In this document: one piece after another, positions 15,540-24,707 of the stretch
Position numbering within the stretch: the stretch's first letter is position 1
Layout: each line of letters opens with the position of its first letter
From: Phycisphaerae bacterium
GTDB lineage: Bacteria; Planctomycetota; Phycisphaerae; UBA1845
Direction of reading: 5' to 3'
Assembly (NCBI GenBank): GCA_028289375.1
Contig: JANQQK010000014.1
Span: 1 to 64,000, forward strand
DNA: 64,000 bases
Translations under genes and position numbers: made by a program
Notes under the pieces: model-generated
Database searches by the model: none
The model's input: only the letters and a program-made list of their open reading frames with translations
What the model was told of the DNA's origin: nothing

Positions 15540-17132
15540 TCAAATAAACTGGAAACTCGGCAGGCTCATCGCCAACCCGAGCGCTTCCTTCAACTCTGCT
15601 TCAAAGACCGTGCCATACCCGATGAAGTCCTGGACCGACTGGACCTCCTGCGGAGCCATCCGCCCGCCGGTCAGCAGCAGGTTCAATCCCTGAGCCTGCG
15701 TGCCCGGTGCCGTCGCGTCGACACTGGCGAGCAGGGTCGAAACGGAAAACGGGGTGACGTCGGGGATGAAGTTCCGTGCGATCGCATCGACGTAATTCCA
15801 TCGCGAAATCATGCTGCCTTCGGACCACGCCTTCGAATCATACGGACCGTTCGGCGGACCCCAGAAGCTCGGGTGCATGCCCATCGATGCCATGTAGAAT
15901 CGAAGCGTCGGCATGAACGCAGGATGGGTGACGTTCAGATTGGCATTCACCGCCCGCAACGCCGCCGTCGTCAGGTCGTATGGCCTGCGGAACTTCGCAA
16001 CGGCGTGATTGGTAAGCACGTCCCGCTGCAGAATGATCGAGAGCATCGCCTTGATGTCGCCGATCGGGTTGCTGTTGAGATACGTCCATTTGACCAGTTG
16101 GACCACGTCCTCCGGCGGATCGTAGTTGTAGGATATGCCACCCAACAGGAATCGGCACATCTTGCGTGCGATGTAGTCTGCCGTGTTGGGGTGTTCGACG
16201 AGAATCGTGATGGCTTCGTCGCCCTCCATCTCGCCGGCAGCACCGGACTGCCCCGTGATCGGGACGCCGAGGAACACCTTGTTCCCCGAGTCGTGAACAT
16301 TCGCGCGATAGCGGAAGTCGCCATATTCCAGCGTTCCGTCACAACCGGTTCCGCTTAGGCAAACCGACCAACCCGTCAGAATACGGGCCAGTTCCTCGAT
16401 GTCGAATTGCGTGTAGCCATTGTCGACACCGAGCGTGTGCAGTTCCATCAGCTCGCGGGCGTAGTTCTCGTTCGGTGCCGCCGCGACGTTTGCGTTGTTG
16501 TTCAGATAGAGCAACATCGCACTGCCCCGCGCGGAAGCCCGAATCAGGTCCGGCACGTTCGTCATCGCGTTCGCATACACCACATCACGCAGGAAGGGCC
16601 ACAGCAGATATCGCTGCGTTCCCGACGAGTTGATGTCGATGTTGAGATGATGATTCCAGAACTGGAACATCCGCTCGAAGAGCTGGGCCTTGGCATACGT
16701 CGCGCGAACGACCTGAATCGTGGCGGTCTGATTCAGTGCGATCCCCGACATGTTCATCGGACCGTACGTCAAGCGAATGTCGTTGGCCGACATTGGCTGG
16801 ATGTCGTACGGCGTCAGCCTGGTTATCAGGTCGGGGTCATTTCCGTCGATCAGCGTCTCGTAGTTCAGCTGCTCCGCGAGGTAGCCTTCGTACCCCAGCG
16901 TTGCGGCATGTTCGTATTCCGCCACGCTGAACCCGCCCGTGATGCGGTCGATCAAGAGCACAAGGTCCGGATCAAACGTCTCCGTTCCAGCCTGCGCTCG
17001 CTTGGCACCCGCAGACATAGCCCCCCAAGCAGCCGCGGCGGCCGCGACCGTGCGGACACCGGGTTTGGCGGCATCCGTCCTGGCTGTTGTCACCGGTTCG
17101 TCCCTTGTGGTCTCAAGGTTCTGCCCGATCAT
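15540..17132 (-). CDS. DUF1800 family protein
   Basis: A 530-residue DUF1800 protein. Diagnostic text includes FWNHHLNID, NENYARELMELHTLGVD, ARILTGWSV and KMCRFLLGG. The N-terminus has a hydrophobic Ala-rich stretch (VRTVAAAAAAWGAMSAG), possibly an export signal. The ATG at 17132 has GGGAGAC upstream. It pairs with the downstream DUF1501 gene, an association seen in many bacteria. The gene starts 89 bases after the giant secreted protein ends; same strand, probably co-transcribed. Confidence 0.9.
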   Translation of the reverse strand: MIGQNLETTRDEPVTTARTDAAKPGVRTVAAAAAAWGAMSAGAKRAQAGTETFDPDLVLLIDRITGGFSVAEYEHAATLGYEGYLAEQLNYETLIDGNDPDLITRLTPYDIQPMSANDIRLTYGPMNMSGIALNQTATIQVVRATYAKAQLFERMFQFWNHHLNIDINSSGTQRYLLWPFLRDVVYANAMTNVPDLIRASARGSAMLLYLNNNANVAAAPNENYARELMELHTLGVDNGYTQFDIEELARILTGWSVCLSGTGCDGTLEYGDFRYRANVHDSGNKVFLGVPITGQSGAAGEMEGDEAITILVEHPNTADYIARKMCRFLLGGISYNYDPPEDVVQLVKWTYLNSNPIGDIKAMLSIILQRDVLTNHAVAKFRRPYDLTTAALRAVNANLNVTHPAFMPTLRFYMASMGMHPSFWGPPNGPYDSKAWSEGSMISRWNYVDAIARNFIPDVTPFSVSTLLASVDATAPGTQAQGLNLLLTGGRMAPQEVQSVQDFIGYGTVFEAELKEALGLAMSLPSFQFI

Positions 17133-17220
17133 GTTTACGTCTCCCTAACTGCATGTTTTGCGCAACGCGTTCGCGACCATCGGCCGCGTTGTGTTTTCAT
17201 CCATGTCGATCGTGAACGAA

Positions 17221-20200
17221 TCACCGGTCAACGTCATGGGCTGTCACAACGTGAACCTTGTCACTGGCGACCCAACCCGCTCCATGACGCACAACCTCGA
17301 CTCGATCCAATGCAATCTGCTTCTTTACCTGACCCAAGGTACGCGACGTCTCAAGATGCACCGTGGCAAAGACCTGCCAGCCATCCTTGCCGACGTCCCG
17401 TCCGAAGGTATTGCCACTGATGCAAATAAATTCGCCATCGCGCGATTCCCTGGACAGCGTGCCAAACGTCGGATCAACCGATACCTGAGCGGACAGTCCC
17501 ACCGGCAACCGCATCTCCGCGGACACCGACGCCACACCGCCCCCACCACGTTGACCGTCGCGAACAAGGAGTTCAACATCCGTGCCATCGTCGTCCGTCA
17601 CCAACTGCCACGTGACAAACACATCGCCACCAACACTTGACGACGCAGCCAATGACGAACATCGGCGACACGGCGGATAGTCCTCCTCGTCCAACGATAC
17701 GCACGACTCGCCGAATACGGCCGCAAACCAGCCGAAATCACCCGAATCGACAAATCCGGAGCAATCGAAATCGCAATTCGGATCGAACCCGTCATCACCG
17801 GGTCCGGTCAGCCAACAGGCAGCAAACATGCCGAAATCGCCCGCATTGATCGGGTCGATGCCGTCAAGGTTGTAGACGCAGTCACTGACGATCGACATCG
17901 ACGCCATCCCATAGTCAATATCTGCCGGATCGATCACACCGCGTCCGACAGCCTCAACATTGTCAGCAGCAGCCGACAACGTCATCGGCGTTCCGTCGTC
18001 GCAGGCAAGCGTCGTGAATTCGACGATGGCGATCCGCGACCACTCCGGTTCCACACCAACACCGCTCGCCCCCGCATCCGTACCGCCAAGTCCGGCCACC
18101 GAACCGGCAACATTGTCGACGGTTCCGCCGGCGTTGCCGAAGAACGGGGCACGATGCTGAAGGCCGACGACCTGCACAGCCGCCGGATCGAATGTGAGGT
18201 CAGCATAGACCGCTTCAAGACCTGTGTTCAGCGCGCCGCGATCGGTTCCCCACAACTCGGCCACGAACGCCCCGCCCTGACCGACCGACGGGTCAGACGC
18301 GGGAAGCTGCGTCTCGACGTCGGAATTGCCGGCTGACGCCCGAACAACCAACGCAAGCTCGATATCCGCACCTTCGCACTCATCCGGAATGCCATTGCCG
18401 TTCACGTCCGAACTGACGCCATCCGCAATGTCGCACACATCGGCTGCGCCGTTGGCGTTGCAGTCTTCACACTGGTCAGGGATACCGTTTTCGTCGCAAT
18501 CACCAGACGGCGGACGGAATTCCAGATCCATGCCAAACGCGAGCGCACCGCCCGGATTCTGATACACCTCAAGCAGCGTTCCAGTGTCGCCATCGTAATA
18601 GGCCACCGCGTTGGCCGCGGAGTACCCCAAGTAAAAGCCTCCATCCGGGCCAAAGCCGATCGGTGAGAACACGAGCGTGCCGGTCTGTCCGGAAATCACC
18701 GGGATAAAGTCACCCACAAACGCTCCGGTCGTGCCGTCATACTCCCGAACGTTGTCCGAAATCGTGTCGGCCACAAAGAGATTGCCATTGGGCCCGAACG
18801 TGACGCCATGCGGACCGAGCAGGGTGTCGTCATTCAGGAACGGGCCAATCAACGCTCCGGTAATGCCGTCAAACCGCAGGACATCCAACGATGAAAACGT
18901 GCTCACATACAGATCGCCGTCAGGCCCAAACGTCATCGACAACGCGAAGGTCGATCCCGTTGTCCCCGGAATGAGTGCGAACGATCCAAGCGCCGCACCT
19001 GTGACTCCATCGAATTCAAACACGGCGCCGCCCGTTCCGCTCAGCGCCAGGACATTGCCCGTGTGCGGACTGATCTCCAGATCGATCGGGAACACGATCG
19101 ACTCAGTCGTGAAGTCGCCGACGTAGTCGCCCGTGACGCCGTCGAATCGGCGGATACTCAACGCGGCAGTATCGCCAACCAACAAATCGCCGTTGGGCAA
19201 AAACGCCATGCCCGCCGGCTGCCCCAGATCGCTAGCACCAGCTGCCACGAACTCACCAAGGAACGTATCCGACGCGAGGTTGTAGAGCAGCACATTGGCA
19301 CTTCCAAACCCACTGACAACCATGCCAGCCGTTCCCGCCAGATCGCACGAGTCCAGCGCACCGTTGCCGTCGCAGTCGGACTCAGTGGGGCCGACCAGTT
19401 CGCATTCGTCCAGAATGCCGTTCAGGTTGCAATCGAAGAAGACCTCGCACTCATCGAGCAGCCCGTTGCTGTTGCAGTCGTCACCCGCGCCAAGCTGCAA
19501 TTCGCAGATATCCGCAATGCCGTTGCCGTTGCAGTCCTCACACTCATCGGGGACACCATTGTTGTTGCAGTCGCCGCTCGTCGGACCAGCCACGTCACAC
19601 TCATCCGGCACGCCATTGCCGTTGCAATCTTCACTGAGGGCAAACAATTCCAACCGCAATTCCACGCTCTGCACGACGCCCGCATCCAACTCCGAACCAT
19701 CATGCACCCGCAAGAGCCAAGTGCCGCATTCACTCTCGCCCGCGAACGCCGCCAACTCGCCAGGCCAACCCGTCGCACCCGCGTCGGGACGATAATCACC
19801 CATGATGGCGAACGGTCCCGGTGGTGGCGTCTCGATGCTGTCAGCATGGAAATCGTCGAGTTCCACGACCATCCCCTGATTGCTCGCACCACAGCAATCC
19901 GAACCACCGCAGTACGGCTGTGATTCGACCATTGACGGCCTGCTCAACAAGGTCACCACCGTGCCGCTCGGACTCTCCAGCTCAACGACGAGATCGCCAA
20001 CCCACGTGTGATCGATATCCAATGCAACGACGACATGTTCAACGCTCGCACAATCCACACCGAAGTCAGCCACGATCGGAATCTCAACGAACGCATCGCC
20101 CGTTCCCGGGCAGTCGGGAATGTCACCGGACGGCGAACCGACTGTGACAGACACCGTCTTGCCCACGTCGAATGGCGCGATGTCCACCTCGTCGGGCACG

Positions 20201-22299
20201 CCATTGCCATTGCAATCCGGTTCGCACTCGTCGGGAATTCCATTGTCGTTGACGTCCGGACTGGTGCCGGAACCGATGTCGCAGGCATCGGCAATACCGT
20301 TGCTGTTGCAATCCGGTTCACACGCATCGGGAATCAGGTTGCCGTCACAATCCTCTTCATCGCCGTCGAGAATCTCGCAGATGTCAGATCGCCCATTGCT
20401 GTTGCAGTCGGCGTCACACACATTCGGCACGCCGTCGCCGTTGCAGTCGGGCAGACCTTCGCACTCGTCGGGCGTGCCATTGTTGTTGCAGTCGGGCAGT
20501 CCCTCACACTCATCCGGAATGCCGTTCGTATTGCAGTCCGCACTGGTCATGCTCGACAGGTCGCAACTGTCCGGGACGCTGTTGGCGTTGCAATCCTCTT
20601 CGATGCCCGCAGCAATCACGCACTCGTCGGCAATGCCATCACTGTCGCAGTCTGACAACCCTTCGCACTCGTCCGGCACACCATTGCCGCCACCCCCAAG
20701 GTCCGACAGCCACGCCTCCAGGTTTGCATACTCCTCGTCGGTGAAATCAAACGTCCCGCCGACATGGAACACGCACCCGCTCGTTTTCCACTGGTAGTAG
20801 TAGCGACTGTAGCCGCGGTGATTCGGCGCGGTATTCCCGAATCCCCCGAAACCGTGGCATACCTGACAGTTGCCATTGTGCAGCAGCTGACCGAAAAACG
20901 CGCTGCCAACCCCAGGCCCACCACCGGCACAATCAACCGATGTCTCGTTAATCAGATCGCAGATGTCGGAATTCCCGTTCGGCTGACAATCCGGATCGCA
21001 TTCGTTCAGCGTCCCGTCGAAATTGCAGTCCAATGGAAAGTTCTGAGAACAGTCCGGATCGAGTTCGCATTCGTCGGGAACACCGTTTCCGTTGCAATCG
21101 TTGCCGGTTTCGCATTCGTCCGGGATCTGGTTGCCATTGCAGTCGTTCCCTGTTTCGCATTCGTCGGGGATGCTGTTGCTATTGCAGTCCTCACTTGTAC
21201 CACTAGCCAGATCGCATTCATCCGGAACACCGTTGACATTGCAGTCCAGGCTCGCCCCGCCGGTGATGTCGCAATCATCGGGTTGGCCATTGAGATTGCA
21301 GTCCGGGTCGCATTCATCCGGAACCAGGTTGCCGTTGCAATCGACGCCCGGTGCGCAGACATCGATCAATCCGTCGCTGTTGCAGTCCGTCGCGTTGCTG
21401 AGTGCACAACTCTCCGCCGAGAACCACGTGCCGCCCTCGCACTGGCAAGTGAACGATCCCAACCCCGAGGAACATGTGTCGCCGAGACAGCAAGCGCCGA
21501 ATTCGAGGAAACAGGCGAGCGGACTTCCCACGCATGTTGTCCCCGCACCGCTCCACACACCGCAGATATCGTCACACTCCGCCTGCGTCAGGTCCGTGCA
21601 ATTGCCCCCCCGGCAGCATCGCCCCGTCGGTTCCGGACAGGTGAAATCGGCACAATTCGTGGCATCGGTCACCCACGTCCCGCCGCCGCACGCACAACTG
21701 TCGGCTCCGACCTGATCGTCACAAGTCCCATCGGTGCAGCAGACGCCAAACAGCGTGGCCGGGCACAGACCGGTGCAGACTGAATCTTCCCCAAGCCAAG
21801 CTCCGCATTGCTCCACCTCGCATGCATGCTTGGTCACATCGTCGGTGCACGTCCCATCAACACAGCAGGCTCCCAACTCGCCGCCTGGACAGATCACCGT
21901 CCCACATCCACCAACCGAAAGGATGTACGTTCCGCCAGCGCATTCGCACTCATCTTCCATCAGCGTTTCGTCGCAGGTTCCGTTCAGGCAACAGACACCG
22001 CCAAACATGGTGGCGCATGCCTGACCCGCGCAGGTCGATCCCGTCCCGAGAAAGTCGCCGCAGAATTGGTTGATACACCGAGCCTGCAAGACATTTCCCA
22101 GACACTGACCATCGACGCAGCACGCGCCGGTCAACTGCCCGCCAATCACATCGCCGATGTCGGCAACGTCGACATCCTGAATATTGCGAATGCCGTCAAA
22201 TGGCACGATCTGGATCGGTTGTATCGATTGTCCGAAGGCCAAGCCCGAGAGCACGAACACAAGTACCCCGGAAGCGACCGCCCGAGAAATGCTGACCAT
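17221..22299 (-). CDS. giant multidomain secreted protein with DCNGNGVPDEC repeats, CxxCH site, P-domain and propeller
   Basis: A 1,692-residue protein. Start Met at 22299 has a perfect GGAGG five bases upstream; a signal peptide follows (GVLVFVLSGLAFGQ). In order: Cys-rich GACCVDGxC repeats (about 35-310); about 29 copies of a DCNxNGxPDECD calcium-type repeat in clusters; a short insert with heme-type CQVCH near residue 478; a proprotein-convertase P-domain (about 710-890); a six-bladed NHL-like propeller (about 990-1260); a cohesin-like domain (about 1310-1470); dockerin-like loops (DCDFDCSGFVDSGDFG, about 1471-1536) and a C-terminal beta domain. The CxxCH insert has W/Y-rich flanks like a small cytochrome c. 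Probably cell-surface or matrix protein. Function unknown. Confidence 0.85.
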   Translation of the reverse strand: MVSISRAVASGVLVFVLSGLAFGQSIQPIQIVPFDGIRNIQDVDVADIGDVIGGQLTGACCVDGQCLGNVLQARCINQFCGDFLGTGSTCAGQACATMFGGVCCLNGTCDETLMEDECECAGGTYILSVGGCGTVICPGGELGACCVDGTCTDDVTKHACEVEQCGAWLGEDSVCTGLCPATLFGVCCTDGTCDDQVGADSCACGGGTWVTDATNCADFTCPEPTGRCCRGGNCTDLTQAECDDICGVWSGAGTTCVGSPLACFLEFGACCLGDTCSSGLGSFTCQCEGGTWFSAESCALSNATDCNSDGLIDVCAPGVDCNGNLVPDECDPDCNLNGQPDDCDITGGASLDCNVNGVPDECDLASGTSEDCNSNSIPDECETGNDCNGNQIPDECETGNDCNGNGVPDECELDPDCSQNFPLDCNFDGTLNECDPDCQPNGNSDICDLINETSVDCAGGGPGVGSAFFGQLLHNGNCQVCHGFGGFGNTAPNHRGYSRYYYQWKTSGCVFHVGGTFDFTDEEYANLEAWLSDLGGGGNGVPDECEGLSDCDSDGIADECVIAAGIEEDCNANSVPDSCDLSSMTSADCNTNGIPDECEGLPDCNNNGTPDECEGLPDCNGDGVPNVCDADCNSNGRSDICEILDGDEEDCDGNLIPDACEPDCNSNGIADACDIGSGTSPDVNDNGIPDECEPDCNGNGVPDEVDIAPFDVGKTVSVTVGSPSGDIPDCPGTGDAFVEIPIVADFGVDCASVEHVVVALDIDHTWVGDLVVELESPSGTVVTLLSRPSMVESQPYCGGSDCCGASNQGMVVELDDFHADSIETPPPGPFAIMGDYRPDAGATGWPGELAAFAGESECGTWLLRVHDGSELDAGVVQSVELRLELFALSEDCNGNGVPDECDVAGPTSGDCNNNGVPDECEDCNGNGIADICELQLGAGDDCNSNGLLDECEVFFDCNLNGILDECELVGPTESDCDGNGALDSCDLAGTAGMVVSGFGSANVLLYNLASDTFLGEFVAAGASDLGQPAGMAFLPNGDLLVGDTAALSIRRFDGVTGDYVGDFTTESIVFPIDLEISPHTGNVLALSGTGGAVFEFDGVTGAALGSFALIPGTTGSTFALSMTFGPDGDLYVSTFSSLDVLRFDGITGALIGPFLNDDTLLGPHGVTFGPNGNLFVADTISDNVREYDGTTGAFVGDFIPVISGQTGTLVFSPIGFGPDGGFYLGYSAANAVAYYDGDTGTLLEVYQNPGGALAFGMDLEFRPPSGDCDENGIPDQCEDCNANGAADVCDIADGVSSDVNGNGIPDECEGADIELALVVRASAGNSDVETQLPASDPSVGQGGAFVAELWGTDRGALNTGLEAVYADLTFDPAAVQVVGLQHRAPFFGNAGGTVDNVAGSVAGLGGTDAGASGVGVEPEWSRIAIVEFTTLACDDGTPMTLSAAADNVEAVGRGVIDPADIDYGMASMSIVSDCVYNLDGIDPINAGDFGMFAACWLTGPGDDGFDPNCDFDCSGFVDSGDFGWFAAVFGESCVSLDEEDYPPCRRCSSLAASSSVGGDVFVTWQLVTDDDGTDVELLVRDGQRGGGGVASVSAEMRLPVGLSAQVSVDPTFGTLSRESRDGEFICISGNTFGRDVGKDGWQVFATVHLETSRTLGQVKKQIALDRVEVVRHGAGWVASDKVHVVTAHDVDR

Positions 22300-22321
22300 G
22301 GCTGCCTCCTTTACAGGCGCC

Positions 22322-22350
22322 ATAATATCGGACGCGTACAACTATGTACA
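22322..22350 (-). promoter_or_regulatory. promoter of the giant secreted protein gene
   Basis: On the minus strand TGTACA (22345-22350) and TATTAT (22322-22327) are separated by 17 bases, and the Shine-Dalgarno GGAGG (22305-22309) and ATG (22297-22299) follow. Spacing and order are those of a sigma-70 promoter. Confidence 0.5.
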
Positions 22351-22687
22351 GTTTTAGCTTATTTTGAAAGGCTCTGACGTAAAGTGTGGGAGAACTCGGT
22401 CAAAAAGGTCGCACTCACGGCCCATGAGGGACATTTGACGCAGATGGCTCAATCAATATTTTTGACCCAAGACCGAAAAACGGCCCAATCGCTACAAAAC
22501 GCACAATCTACGCATTGTGCAGCATGGTCACTCGAACTTGCACGTACGCCTTCTAGGTGAAGTACAGTCGCACGGTAGTCACTTCCGGCAATCAAAGCAC
22601 CCGAGCGAGCACGATTCGTCGCACCCGCGCTGAGCACCCTCGAATCCGTCGCCCCCGCCTTGCATTCGCGCTTCAGCCATGTGCCGA
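22351..22687. other. intergenic stretch without recognisable gene
   Basis: This 337-base gap separates the start region of the giant secreted gene from the end of tadC. Short frames here have no family resemblance or Shine-Dalgarno. No terminator-like hairpin with a T-run was seen behind tadC. Confidence 0.5.
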
Positions 22688-23626
22688 CTAGAACAGTGCG
22701 CTGTTCGTCTGCGACATTTCGTACATCCGCAGTGCCGCCGGACCGACGAGAACCACGAAAATGGCGGGGAAGATGAACAGAATCAGCGGCGCCATCAGTT
22801 TGACCGCAGTCTTCTGCGCCTTCTCCTCCGCAGCTTGGCGGCGCTTCGTTCGCAGCGCGTCGGCTTGGTGACGCAGCGCCTTTCCGACGCTGGTACCGAA
22901 CTTCTCGGCCTGGTTTACGACAGCGACAAGCGATTTGACTTCGGGAACCTGCGTGCGCTCGGCCATGTTGTCGAGCGCCTCACTACGCGGGATACCCATC
23001 TGCGCTTCGCGCGTGGCGATTTGAAACTCCTCACTCAGTTCGGGGTGGACATTGCGCATCTCGTCGCCCACGCGCTGCAATGCACCATCAAGCGCCAATC
23101 CCGACTCGACCGTGATGACCAGCAGGTCGAGGGAATCGGGCAGACCCTTGCGGATCGAGTCGCCGCGCTTCTTGATCGACGAGGCCAGCCACAGATTGGG
23201 CGCCATGAACCCCATCGCTGCTCCGAACAACGACATGCCCAGCACGTTGCTCGCGCCGTTGCCACCGCTCCAGGAGTAAAACGCGATCGCGATCCCACCG
23301 AGGATGGCCAACACCGTCTTGCTGGCCAGGAAGATGGTTGACGCGTTGTCCTTGCGGATACCTGCGGCGGCGAGCTTGATGCGGATCTTCGACATCTCCG
23401 CCGAATTCTTCGGCATCACCGGTCGCACTGCGATCGGAGCCACCTTCTCCATCATCTTGGCGGCGACGGAGTCCTTGGCCTTGTCCTGCATCTCCTCGCG
23501 ATGGCGCGTCTTGCCCGACATGCGACGTGTGACCGTCTCATGCTCTTCATTCTTGCCGCTCATCAGCGCGTAGATGGTCAGCCCGATGCTCGCGATGGCC
23601 ATGACAATCAGAATCGTTGGCGACAT
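22688..23626 (-). CDS. tadC: TadC-like inner-membrane protein of Tad pilus
   Basis: A 312-residue GspF-domain membrane protein that with TadB forms the inner-membrane platform of the Tad secretion machinery. It has an N-terminal membrane helix, a second hydrophobic region (TVLAILGGIAIAFYSW), the conserved GSPII_F cytoplasmic part (LPDSLDLLVITVESGLALDGAL and onward) and a C-terminal membrane segment (LILFIFPAIFVVLVGPA). It is 11 bases downstream of tadB and is the last gene of the cpaE-cpaF-tadB-tadC unit. Confidence 0.9.
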   Translation of the reverse strand: MSPTILIVMAIASIGLTIYALMSGKNEEHETVTRRMSGKTRHREEMQDKAKDSVAAKMMEKVAPIAVRPVMPKNSAEMSKIRIKLAAAGIRKDNASTIFLASKTVLAILGGIAIAFYSWSGGNGASNVLGMSLFGAAMGFMAPNLWLASSIKKRGDSIRKGLPDSLDLLVITVESGLALDGALQRVGDEMRNVHPELSEEFQIATREAQMGIPRSEALDNMAERTQVPEVKSLVAVVNQAEKFGTSVGKALRHQADALRTKRRQAAEEKAQKTAVKLMAPLILFIFPAIFVVLVGPAALRMYEMSQTNSALF

Positions 23627-23637
23627 GATGACTCCCC

Positions 23638-24636
23638 TTACACCTTGATGTTCACGATCCAGCGGATCATGGCCATACCCATCAACTGCATGCCAAACGC
23701 GATCATCAGCATGATCTTACCGGCCGAGTTCCCAATCATTTCGTTCGCGTAGTTTGGGTTCAGTCCCAAAACAGCAGCGAACACAACCGTCGGCAGCAGG
23801 AACAGCACCCAGCCCGAAAGACGTCCTTCGGCGGTCAACGCCTGCACCATGCCGTACAGCTCAATACGCTCGCGGATAACCGAGCCAATCTTGTCGAGGA
23901 TTTCCGCCAGATCACCACCGGTTTGCCGCTGGATCAGCACCGCCGTCACAAAGAAACGAATATCCAGCGAGTCGACGCGGTCCGCCATGCTGAGCATCGC
24001 GTCCTCAATTTTGATACCCAGGTTCTGCTCGTGGAACACACGACCAAATTCGGAACCGCACGGATCAGGCAGTTGATCGTGGACGACTTCAAGAGCACTG
24101 GCCAAGGAGTGACCGGCACGCAACGCCTGTCCCATGATCTCGAACACGTCGGGCAGCTGATTGGTAAGCCGTTTCATACGCCGACTGCGAAGCCAGTTCA
24201 GCCACGCAAGCGGCAGGAGCATGATAGCGGCGGCCCCCACGAGACCGACAACCGGATGCCCCTTGAAGATGATCACGCCGAAAAAGACCGCGATCGACAA
24301 GCATGCCTGGTTCACCAGCATTTTCGTCGCAGTCCAGGGCACGCACGCCTGATCCAGCATGCTCTGCACTTTCGGCGTGAAGGATAGTTTGGCGATCGTG
24401 TCCGCAAGGAACCCGTCGTCGACATTCTCGCGTTTGAGAATCGACTCCGACGTGAAGTCCTTCTTCTTCGACGCCACACCGCGCAACCGGTCCGAGAGCT
24501 TCTTCTTCTGGTTCGTCTTCGACTCCGCGATGACCTGGTAGATTCCATAGGCCAGCAGAATCGAGCCCACCATCGGGAAAACGGCGAACGCAAACGCCTT
24601 CCCGGAAGCCAGCAACTGAATCGTCGGTTCCATCAC
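23638..24636 (-). CDS. tadB: TadB-like inner-membrane protein of Tad pilus
   Basis: A 332-residue partner of TadC. Hydrophobic helices near the N-terminus and centre (AAAIMLLPLAWLNWL), the GspF-type domain LPDVFEIMGQALRAGHSLASALE, and two C-terminal membrane segments. The typical motif QTGGDLAEILDKIGSVIRER is present. It is 71 bases downstream of cpaF and 11 bases before tadC. Confidence 0.9.
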   Translation of the reverse strand: MMEPTIQLLASGKAFAFAVFPMVGSILLAYGIYQVIAESKTNQKKKLSDRLRGVASKKKDFTSESILKRENVDDGFLADTIAKLSFTPKVQSMLDQACVPWTATKMLVNQACLSIAVFFGVIIFKGHPVVGLVGAAAIMLLPLAWLNWLRSRRMKRLTNQLPDVFEIMGQALRAGHSLASALEVVHDQLPDPCGSEFGRVFHEQNLGIKIEDAMLSMADRVDSLDIRFFVTAVLIQRQTGGDLAEILDKIGSVIRERIELYGMVQALTAEGRLSGWVLFLLPTVVFAAVLGLNPNYANEMIGNSAGKIMLMIAFGMQLMGMAMIRWIVNIKV

Positions 24637-24707
24637 CGTACCCTACCCTTCGCTTCTGCGAATACTCTGAAGCAGCCAGTGTCCATCATTGACGCGTGAC
24701 CCCTTCG

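Noticed and set aside
17221..22341. Repeat-rich plus-strand frames over the giant secreted protein
   Set aside because: Several plus-strand frames (for example at 20,120-20,797) are shadows created by the repeated DCNGNGVPDEC codons.
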